Source: DATFYI01 sp035315125
GTDB taxonomy: Bacteria > Chloroflexota > Anaerolineae > Anaerolineales > Anaerolineaceae
NCBI GenBank assembly: GCA_035315125.1
Contig: DATFYI010000334.1
Location: forward strand, 1-5,324
Reading direction: 5' to 3'
DNA length: 5,324 nt
Below the pieces are notes generated by a model that was given only the letters and a program-made list of their open reading frames with translations, was not told where the DNA came from and did not search any database. Within the stretch, counting starts at the first letter, position 1. The number at the start of each line of letters is the position of its first letter. Below are positions 1-5,324 of this stretch, one piece after another. The position numbers and the translations under genes are program-made.

Positions 1-2300
1 ATCGGAGCCGGCTGCACCAGATCATGACCTAATAACATCTGTTCATATGAGAGCGGTGTAACCCGGTTGCGAACGCCAGTAGCCTGAAAAGCTGCATTGG
101 CAATGGCCGGTGCGATCCCGATCATCATGGGTTCAGCCAGGTTTTTGGCACCAAAAGGTCCTTCTTTGAAATGGGTTTCAATGAATGTCCCTTTGACGGA
201 CGGCATATCCAGGGCAGTTGGGATCAGATAGCCATCGAAATTAATCGATTGTGGGTAGCCCTGATTGAATTTCATTTCTTCCAGCACGCCATAGCCCAGT
301 CCCTGGGCGATGCCGCCCAGCATTTGCCCGCGAGCGCCCTGTGGGAAGATTATCTTGCCTGCATCGTGGGCCATCCAGATATTGAGCACATCAATTTTGC
401 CCAGGCGTTGGTCCACTTCAACCTCTGCCACCACGGCTCCAAACACGTAACAATAATAGGGGGTACCGGTACCCTTATCGAAGTGCCATTCAATGTGCGG
501 CATATTCCAGGTGCCATAACTGGAAAGGGTCAGCCCCATCTGGCGGGCATGGTCGACTACCTGATTAAACGAGATGGGATCTTCAGTGGGACCGATGTAT
601 TTTTCACCGTCTCGCAGCACTTGAGCTGGATTACAGCCAAAATAATTCGCTGCGGCAAATACCAGCAGGTTGTTCAGGTTTTGAGCGGCCACACGGCTGG
701 AATTTCCGCCCATAATGGTGGAGCGTGAAGCTACGGTTGGGCCTGAATCGATGGCGGTTTGGGTATCCGGACGCAACATTTGGATTCTTTCCGGTTGCAG
801 CCCTAATACTTCTGCGGCAATCAGGGTAAAGACGGTGCGGCTGCCCTGACCGTAATCGGTCAGACCACAGGTCAGTGTCAGGCTGTAGTCATTTTCAATT
901 TTAAGGGTGGAAGTGGCATAATCGGAGCCTTCTCCGCCCAGGCTGCTGCCGTGAAAATAACAGGCCACCCCAATTCCACGCCGGATCTCTTCGCGAACTT
1001 TTATCAGGTTATAAGTTGTGCGCTTTTGGCCCCAATTGGATTGTTCTCGCACCCAATTCAAGCAATCCGTTAAGCCAACTTCTTGATTGATCGTGTTGCC
1101 GGTCGGGGCGCGATCACCCGAGCGCAGGCAGTTTTGCAACCTCAGGTCAATTGGATCGCGATGCAGGTGAAAAGCCAGCTCATCGATGGCCTGTTCGATG
1201 GTATCCGCCGCTTCGGTGTTGCCAAAACCGCGAAAAGCGCCGCAATAACCGTTATTTGTGTAAACGACATCGGTATCCACAGTTACTGCATCGTAGCGAT
1301 ACGCCCCGGCTGCATGCATCGTGCCTCGCCAGGCTGCCAGTGGGGTTTGGGATGGGTAGGCGCCGCTATCGGCGATCATTTTTATTTTGGCGGCGCGCAG
1401 CGTGCCATCTTTATCGGCGCCCAGGGTCACATGGACTTGCATGGCTTCCCGTTTATAGGATGCCAGAATGGATTCTTCACGGGTCAAGGTCAGGCGCACG
1501 GGCCTTTTAGTTATCAAGGCCAGGCGGGCCACCTGAGCAGAGTTTTGATAATTAATATCGTCCTTGCCGCCAAACGAACCGCCCACCGGAGGCTGGATGA
1601 CCCGCACTTTTTCTACAGGGAGACCCAACACCATCATTAAATTATTGCGATTGATAAATGGGCTTTGGTCGTTTGAGTAAACGGTTACACCGCCGTCCTC
1701 GTTGGGAATTGCCAGGCTGCCTTCAGTTTCGATATAGGCGTGTTCCTGGTGGTGGCAAAGATAGGTCTCGTCCAGCAGAAAATCGCTTTTTGAGAGGATC
1801 GGGTCGGGCTCGCCGTTGCGAACGATCAGCGTTTCAACCAGGTTGCCCTGGCCCAGGGGCGCGCTGATTGGTACCAGGGGGGCATCCTTATCCAGCGCTT
1901 TGGTCATATCAAATACGCCCGGCAGCTCTTCCAATTCCAGTTCAATGGCTTCAACTCCGGCGCGGGCTATTTCAACAGTTTCAGCAGCCACGGCTGCAAT
2001 GGCATCGCCTACGTAGCGCACTTTCTGATAAGCCAGTACATAGGAATCCTTTACCGGCCAGCCCAAATTGCCATGATCGACAAAATCGTTGCAGGTGATC
2101 ACAGCCAGGACGCCTCGGATTTTGAGCGCCGGTTTGACGTTCAGGCGGACGATCTGGCCGTGTGGAATGGGACTGCGTAAAATCTGAGCGTACAACATGC
2201 CCGGCAGTTCTAAATCGCCTATATAACGGGCTTTTCCCATGACCTTTGCAAAGCCATCCACATTGTTGGCCGGTTTGCCGACAAACTGGTACTCGCTCAT
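1..2300 (-). CDS. Xanthine dehydrogenase family, molybdopterin-binding (catalytic) subunit, C-terminus cut by window edge
   Basis: This is the large catalytic subunit of a molybdenum hydroxylase. It binds the molybdopterin cofactor and hydroxylates a heterocycle or aldehyde with water-derived oxygen, probably in the cytoplasm. My reading of the minus strand from the ATG at 2300 gives 766 uninterrupted codons to the left edge. Related subunits are about 750-780 residues, so only a short tail is missing. The N-terminal hammerhead domain covers roughly residues 16-125, followed by two Mo-cofactor domains. Visible motifs are GGSFGGK (240-246), GAFRGFG (354-360), YGQGSRT (483-489), GPTVASRST (520-528) and GAKNLAEP (717-724). 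Aligned by spacing to bovine xanthine oxidase, Q212, R325, R357, F359, Q485 and catalytic E723 match Q767, R880, R912, F914, Q1040 and E1261. The Glu802 position is D247. R325, F359 and E723 favour a purine-type pocket, but the substrate is unproven; an XdhA- or XdhD-like role is likely. No in-frame TGA occurs, so no selenocysteine is encoded here. Confidence 0.95.
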   Translation of the reverse strand, partial: MSEYQFVGKPANNVDGFAKVMGKARYIGDLELPGMLYAQILRSPIPHGQIVRLNVKPALKIRGVLAVITCNDFVDHGNLGWPVKDSYVLAYQKVRYVGDAIAAVAAETVEIARAGVEAIELELEELPGVFDMTKALDKDAPLVPISAPLGQGNLVETLIVRNGEPDPILSKSDFLLDETYLCHHQEHAYIETEGSLAIPNEDGGVTVYSNDQSPFINRNNLMMVLGLPVEKVRVIQPPVGGSFGGKDDINYQNSAQVARLALITKRPVRLTLTREESILASYKREAMQVHVTLGADKDGTLRAAKIKMIADSGAYPSQTPLAAWRGTMHAAGAYRYDAVTVDTDVVYTNNGYCGAFRGFGNTEAADTIEQAIDELAFHLHRDPIDLRLQNCLRSGDRAPTGNTINQEVGLTDCLNWVREQSNWGQKRTTYNLIKVREEIRRGIGVACYFHGSSLGGEGSDYATSTLKIENDYSLTLTCGLTDYGQGSRTVFTLIAAEVLGLQPERIQMLRPDTQTAIDSGPTVASRSTIMGGNSSRVAAQNLNNLLVFAAANYFGCNPAQVLRDGEKYIGPTEDPISFNQVVDHARQMGLTLSSYGTWNMPHIEWHFDKGTGTPYYCYVFGAVVAEVEVDQRLGKIDVLNIWMAHDAGKIIFPQGARGQMLGGIAQGLGYGVLEEMKFNQGYPQSINFDGYLIPTALDMPSVKGTFIETHFKEGPFGAKNLAEPMMIGIAPAIANAAFQATGVRNRVTPLSYEQMLLGHDLVQPAP

Positions 2301-2803
2301 CGTATTCCCTCCAGGCTGGCCGGTTGTGCGGCCAATTTCTTACGGCGAAGAGTGGCAGTCGTTTCAACGGCTTCAACAATTTGTTGGTAACCCGTACAGC
2401 GGCATAGATTGCCGGCGATGGCGTTTCTGATCTCATTTTCCGTTGGTGAAAGCGTTTCGGCCAGCAGCGCTTCGCCCGCCATGACCATCCCTGGTGTGCA
2501 ATACCCGCATTGAACTGCGCCATTTTCAACCAGCGAGCGTTGCAAATCGTTCGGGCCGCCGTTTGAATCGTGGATGCCTTCGATTGTGGTGACCGAGCGA
2601 CCGTTAATCTGCGGCGCCAGCAGCATGCAAGAATTGACGACCTTTCCGTCAATCAAAACCGAGCAAGCACCGCATTCACCCACTTCGCAGCCAATTTTTG
2701 TTCCGATCAGGCCAAATTTCTCGCGCAGCAGACTTAAGAGGGTTATATTGACAGGCGTATCGATTGAAACCGGCGACCCATTCAGCTTGAAACTAACTTT
2801 CAT
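2297..2803 (-). CDS. [2Fe-2S] iron-sulfur subunit of the molybdenum hydroxylase
   Basis: This small subunit carries two [2Fe-2S] clusters that pass electrons from the Mo centre to the FAD subunit. It is 168 residues long, normal for the family. All eight cluster cysteines are present. The N-terminal plant-ferredoxin-type cluster uses C39, C44, C47 and C59 (C-x4-C-x2-C-x11-C). The C-terminal helical domain has C99, C102, C134 and C136 (C-x2-C-x31-C-x-C), within QCGYCTPG and NLCRCTGY. The frame stays open upstream to an ATG at 2959. I chose the ATG at 2803 because a strong GGAGGA lies 4 nt before it, the ferredoxin fold begins right there, and the extra 52 residues would be unrelated sequence overlapping the FAD gene. 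The gene overlaps the FAD gene by 11 nt and the Mo-subunit gene by 4 nt (ATGA). It corresponds to XdhC in E. coli naming. Confidence 0.97.
   Translation of the reverse strand: MKVSFKLNGSPVSIDTPVNITLLSLLREKFGLIGTKIGCEVGECGACSVLIDGKVVNSCMLLAPQINGRSVTTIEGIHDSNGGPNDLQRSLVENGAVQCGYCTPGMVMAGEALLAETLSPTENEIRNAIAGNLCRCTGYQQIVEAVETTATLRRKKLAAQPASLEGIR
2307..2312 (-). promoter_or_regulatory. Ribosome binding site of the molybdopterin subunit gene
   Basis: GGAGGG on the minus strand lies 6 nt before the ATG at 2300, within the final codons of the [2Fe-2S] gene. With the ATGA stop/start overlap it supports translation of the large subunit coupled to its partner. Confidence 0.85.
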
Positions 2804-3665
2804 TTTGTCCTCCAAAGATGCTGCGCAAGACTCTTTCAGTGATGGCCGCAATGGCTTTGGTTTTCCAGGCGGCCGACCAGCGTTTTCCGGATGCGGCTTC
2901 GTAAAGTGCTGCCATGTGCTGGCCTGCTTCAATAAATAGCCGTTCGGATGGCGTCTCACCCAACAGCCGATTTTCTACTGCCGTGCTACGCTGGAATTGC
3001 GCAAAGGCCGCCCCCGGCACCAAATGAATGGCTGCTATTTTCCCGTCGCCGCCCAGGCAGCCCATCGCTGCCATTGACAAGCGCGCGATGGACATGGCTT
3101 TTCGACGGCCAATCCGCTCATAGGCTGTTCGATAACCACCGGGTAACGGGTTTATTTCAAAAGATTGGATCAAACCTCCTACCGGTATTCTGGTCTGACC
3201 GGGCCCACTGACAAGCTGAGCGACCGGTATACAAATTTGCCCGGCCGCGGATTGAATGACGGCATTGGCTTCCAAACAGACCAGTGCCGGCAGGCTATCT
3301 GCACAAATAGCCGCATGGGCCACATTTCCACCGATGGTTGCCACGTTGCGGATTTGTTTACTGCCAATTTCTCGACAAGCCTTTACCAATAAGGGGGATT
3401 TAGTTTGCAGGACGGGACTTGCGATAATCTCAGAAAAAGTTACGGCCGCGCCAATTGAAATATGCTCATTTTCCCGGATCATTTTTAGCTCAGGAATACG
3501 GTTGATATCCACAATACGATCAACTTTTATGGAGCCTTGCCTCAGATCGATCATTAAATCGGTTCCACCAGCCAACGCCAGGCTGCAAATACCGGGCTCG
3601 GCCAGCAAGGAAATTGCTTCCTCCATATCCGTTGGGCATTCATATAAAAAGGTTTGCTGGATCAT
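2793..3665 (-). CDS. FAD-binding subunit of the molybdenum hydroxylase
   Basis: This is the medium, flavin-carrying subunit. It takes electrons from the [2Fe-2S] clusters and hands them to an acceptor such as NAD+, though the acceptor cannot be read from sequence. It is 290 residues, matching the usual 260-300. The N-terminal FAD domain covers about residues 1-172, with the flavin loop LAGGTDLM (31-38) and TIGGN (110-114). The C-terminal domain of the CO-dehydrogenase flavoprotein type follows, with the YERIGRRKAMSIA segment at 182-194. There is no cysteine-rich insertion like the extra [4Fe-4S] loop of 4-hydroxybenzoyl-CoA reductase, which argues against that branch. I start at the ATG at 3665, 4 nt after the stop of the amidohydrolase gene and behind GGAG. 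The frame is open to 3749, but that version would run back into the upstream gene and add 28 non-family residues. It corresponds to XdhB/YgfM in E. coli naming. Confidence 0.95.
   Translation of the reverse strand: MIQQTFLYECPTDMEEAISLLAEPGICSLALAGGTDLMIDLRQGSIKVDRIVDINRIPELKMIRENEHISIGAAVTFSEIIASPVLQTKSPLLVKACREIGSKQIRNVATIGGNVAHAAICADSLPALVCLEANAVIQSAAGQICIPVAQLVSGPGQTRIPVGGLIQSFEINPLPGGYRTAYERIGRRKAMSIARLSMAAMGCLGGDGKIAAIHLVPGAAFAQFQRSTAVENRLLGETPSERLFIEAGQHMAALYEAASGKRWSAAWKTKAIAAITERVLRSIFGGQNES
2808..2813 (-). promoter_or_regulatory. Ribosome binding site of the [2Fe-2S] subunit gene
   Basis: GGAGGA on the minus strand sits 4 nt before the ATG at 2803, inside the last codons of the FAD subunit gene. 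It decides the start in favour of 2803 over the upstream ATG at 2959. Confidence 0.85.
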
Positions 3666-3669
3666 GGCC

Positions 3670-5028
3670 CTACTCCAATTTCCAAAGGCGATTGGCGGCC
3701 GTATGGACGTTTGCATAAAGCTCTTGCATATCCGCACCAGCCAGATCAAACTCTTTGACCAGAGTTTTTCCGGCTACCATGACCGAGCGAACGTTAGATT
3801 GGTTCCGGTAAAGGATAAGCTGGTCAAACAGGTTGTGTTCTGCCAGGGGGGTGGGCAGGTCGCTATCAATCAATTGCAGGTCTGCCTGCCAACCGGGCGC
3901 CAGCCGACCGACTGCATCCAGGCCGATCAAGCGGGCGCCGCCTTCGGTGGCCAGATACCACACCAGTTGGGCCGGCATGACCTGGGGATTGCATTGGTTG
4001 GCTTTGTGGATCAGAAAAGCGCCGCGCATGACTTCAAAGAAATCATCGATATAGCTGTCGCTGCCCAGGCCAACCGTCACTCCGGCCTCAATTAGCTGGG
4101 GAAGCGGGGCAATTCCACCACCCACTTCACAGTTGGAAAGCGGCATGTGGGACATGCGCACCCCTTTTTCAGCCATCAAAGCGATATCGAGCTCGTTAAT
4201 CTGGACACATTGCGAGGCCAGCATGTTCTCTCCGGCCACGCCCAGCATGGTATAGTATTCAAATGGTCGTAGGCCGTACTTCTGCATCAGAAACTCGGGC
4301 TCATACTTGCCTTCGGCGCAATGCATATGCACCAGCGTGTTTTGATCTGCTGCCATTTCAAAAGCCTGCTGGATGAAATCGCTCGAACAGGTGAAAGTGG
4401 TGTGGAAACACATCATCCCGCTGACTAAGCCACCTTGCCGCCGGCATGCTTCGATAAAGTCGGCGTTTTCCTTCAGGCCAAGCTGTCCGTTTTGCTTGTC
4501 CACTCTTTCTGTGGCCTCAAACGATAAGATGGCGCGCAGGCCGTGTTTGCGGACGATTTCAGCCTGGCTAAACAAACAACCCGGCAGCGCAAATGGCGCT
4601 TCGGTGCAGTCATAAAAGGCTGTCACGCCGCTTTTCAACATGCGGGCGCACTGCAAGTCGCTGGCTGCGCCTAATAGATCGGCGTCGATGCGGTTCTCGA
4701 CCAGAGGCCACCAAAAATCTTCCAGAAAAGGCCAAAAGCCAGCCGGGGCTTTTTCCAGCGGAATACCATGCGCCAGTACACCGTACAGATGCGTATGCGT
4801 ATTAACAAATCCAGGGGCAAGCACCTGGCCGGTTGCCTCCCACTTTTCATCCTGCGGATAGTGTTCCCGCAAGCGCTCATTTGAATCCACGTCGCTGATA
4901 CGGTCTCCAACCACTCGCACGCCACACTTGCGCTGCGGTTTTTCTTGTGCGCTGGTAATTAACCAATCCGGCAGGATGATCTTTCCGGTTAAAACTGTGT
5001 TTGGAGGTTTCACTGCATCAGATTTCAT
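3670..5028 (-). CDS. Metal-dependent amidohydrolase, SsnA / chlorohydrolase / guanine deaminase-like
   Basis: This is a cytoplasmic hydrolase with an amidohydrolase TIM barrel, probably an aminohydrolase (deaminase) acting on an N-heterocycle. It is 452 residues, close to E. coli SsnA (about 440). A short N-terminal beta-sandwich segment precedes the barrel. Metal-site residues visible are H78 and H80 in the NTHTH motif, H236 with catalytic E239 in HMHCAE, and D324 in LGSDS. H209 (FHTTFT) and H294 in SHMPLSN are also family-like. The WWPL and KSGVTAFYD segments after the HxH motif resemble SsnA. The strand-6 His, normally in an AHCV-like motif, is Gln here (SQCVQ, Q273), which may change activity. 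The ATG at 5028 has only a weak AGAG ribosome site; no other ATG occurs before residue 129. It lies 4 nt before the FAD gene, which suggests it works on the substrate or product of the Mo enzyme. The family assignment is firm; the substrate is unknown. Confidence 0.9.
   Translation of the reverse strand: MKSDAVKPPNTVLTGKIILPDWLITSAQEKPQRKCGVRVVGDRISDVDSNERLREHYPQDEKWEATGQVLAPGFVNTHTHLYGVLAHGIPLEKAPAGFWPFLEDFWWPLVENRIDADLLGAASDLQCARMLKSGVTAFYDCTEAPFALPGCLFSQAEIVRKHGLRAILSFEATERVDKQNGQLGLKENADFIEACRRQGGLVSGMMCFHTTFTCSSDFIQQAFEMAADQNTLVHMHCAEGKYEPEFLMQKYGLRPFEYYTMLGVAGENMLASQCVQINELDIALMAEKGVRMSHMPLSNCEVGGGIAPLPQLIEAGVTVGLGSDSYIDDFFEVMRGAFLIHKANQCNPQVMPAQLVWYLATEGGARLIGLDAVGRLAPGWQADLQLIDSDLPTPLAEHNLFDQLILYRNQSNVRSVMVAGKTLVKEFDLAGADMQELYANVHTAANRLWKLE
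3673..3676 (-). promoter_or_regulatory. Ribosome binding site of the FAD subunit gene
   Basis: GGAG on the minus strand overlaps the last codons of the amidohydrolase gene and stands 7 nt before the ATG at 3665. It supports that start rather than the in-frame ATG at 3749. Confidence 0.75.
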
Positions 5029-5107
5029 TGTATTTTACTCTTTTGAAAGTACTTCTTTTTACGGCTATCGGGTGTTATTTTGGCCAGCTCAACCAATCGG
5101 CGGCGCT
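5029..5107 (-). other. 79-bp intergenic gap between hydantoinase and amidohydrolase genes
   Basis: This is the only non-coding gap in the window. It is A/T-rich next to the amidohydrolase start, with a short purine-rich AGAG (plus-strand 5038-5041) as a weak ribosome site. I see no stem followed by a T-run that would act as a terminator in the direction of transcription. The best promoter-like pair on the minus strand (TTGAGC, 17 nt, GATAGC) is a poor match. Read-through from the hydantoinase gene is therefore the simplest interpretation. Confidence 0.6.
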
Positions 5108-5324
5108 TTACAAAACAGGCGCCTTGCCTTGCAGAAAATGTCCCTGGCCTTTTGGACCAAGGAACTGTCCGTCTTGTACCAGCAGCCGGCCGTGCGCCAG
5201 GGTCGCTTGAGGGTATCCGCACACTTCCAGCCCTTCGTAAGGGCTATAATCCACCCGTTCGTGCAAATGCTCATGGGATAGGGTGACTTTTTTGTTGGGG
5301 TCGAATAGCACAATATCCGCATCC
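5108..5324 (-). CDS. hydA: Dihydropyrimidinase / D-hydantoinase, C-terminal 71 residues only (partial)
   Basis: Only the C-terminal end is inside the window; the gene continues past the right edge. It reads DADIVLFDPNKK at the edge, then LSHEHLHERVDYSPYEG and a glycine-rich end near GPKGQGHFLQG, and stops at TAA (5110-5108). The DAD-x-V-x-FDP segment and the VDYSPYEG motif followed by a G-x-P-like turn are the typical small-domain ending of dihydropyrimidinases and D-hydantoinases, which open cyclic amide rings such as dihydrouracil or hydantoins in a metal-dependent way. The catalytic barrel residues (carboxylated Lys and His ligands) are outside the window, so activity cannot be judged. Allantoinase or a phenylhydantoinase such as HyuA are possible alternatives. 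It lies 79 bp upstream of the amidohydrolase on the same strand and is probably part of the same operon. The GTG at 5311 is an internal Val codon, not a start. Confidence 0.88.
   Translation of the reverse strand, partial: DADIVLFDPNKKVTLSHEHLHERVDYSPYEGLEVCGYPQATLAHGRLLVQDGQFLGPKGQGHFLQGKAPVL

Noticed and set aside
171..728. 185-codon open frame on the plus strand (and a similar one at 1083-1640)
   Set aside because: Both are antisense to the Mo subunit, whose motifs run unbroken through these regions. No domain or convincing ribosome site is seen.
1..2300. Selenocysteine codon or frameshift in the Mo subunit
   Set aside because: All 766 codons were read in one frame without TGA or any other stop, and the motifs keep their expected spacing.
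1981..2652. 223-codon minus-strand frame across the [2Fe-2S]/Mo junction
   Set aside because: It is out of frame with both subunits, is rich in Arg, Trp and Cys in a way typical of shadow frames, and breaks both families' motifs.
2801..2959. Upstream ATG extension of the [2Fe-2S] subunit
   Set aside because: The added 52 residues have no family similarity and overlap the FAD gene. The ATG at 2803 has an ideal ribosome site.
3663..3749. Upstream ATG extension of the FAD subunit
   Set aside because: It would overlap the amidohydrolase end, and the family's N-terminus begins at the ATG at 3665.
3256..4095. 279-codon open frame on the plus strand
   Set aside because: It lies opposite the amidohydrolase and FAD genes, which have clear family motifs. 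Its translation shows no recognisable domain, so it is an antisense shadow.
5064..5092. Possible minus-strand promoter TTGAGC, 17 nt, GATAGC before the amidohydrolase
   Set aside because: Spacing is right but both boxes match the consensus poorly. A match this weak is expected by chance.
1..5324. tRNA, rRNA, CRISPR, insertion sequence or riboswitch
   Set aside because: Almost the whole window is protein-coding on the minus strand. I found no repeat arrays, terminal inverted repeats or structured RNA in the only gap.

Overview
The window is one stretch of a bacterial catabolic operon. All five genes lie on the minus strand, so transcription runs from the right edge to the left edge. Base composition is a little above half G+C. 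Coding density is very high, and every start I could place except one has a good Shine-Dalgarno sequence. This fits a mid-GC bacterium. The enzyme set suggests one that breaks down purines or related N-heterocycles, possibly an anaerobe. Nothing in the window fixes the phylum; Chloroflexota or Firmicutes would be guesses only.

In order of transcription: (1) the last 71 codons of a dihydropyrimidinase/D-hydantoinase (5324 to 5108, cut by the window edge); (2) a 79-bp gap, the only real intergenic space; (3) a 452-residue metal-dependent amidohydrolase of the SsnA / chlorohydrolase / guanine-deaminase type (5028 to 3670); (4) a 290-residue FAD subunit (3665 to 2793); (5) a 168-residue [2Fe-2S] subunit (2803 to 2297); and (6) the large molybdopterin-binding subunit (2300 to the left edge, 766 codons visible and probably only a few missing). 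The last four genes are packed with a 4-nt gap, an 11-nt overlap and a 4-nt ATGA overlap, as expected for a co-translated complex. No RNA genes, mobile elements, CRISPR arrays or long non-coding stretches are visible.

Genes 4 to 6 make a complete three-subunit molybdenum hydroxylase of the xanthine dehydrogenase family. Electrons from hydroxylation at the Mo centre would pass through two [2Fe-2S] clusters to FAD. The pairing with an SsnA-like aminohydrolase and a hydantoinase resembles the E. coli hyuA-ygfK-ssnA-ygfM-xdhD region, whose relatives are linked to anaerobic purine/uric-acid breakdown and to predicted selenium-dependent molybdenum hydroxylases. A reasonable reading is hydroxylation of a heterocycle, hydrolytic removal of an amino group, and ring opening of a cyclic amide. 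The actual substrate cannot be read from the sequence.

The most notable points are two active-site departures. The Mo subunit has Asp247 where xanthine oxidases have a substrate-binding Glu (bovine Glu802). The amidohydrolase has Gln273 where the superfamily has the strand-6 His. Both suggest an unusual substrate or altered chemistry. I see no wholly new system.
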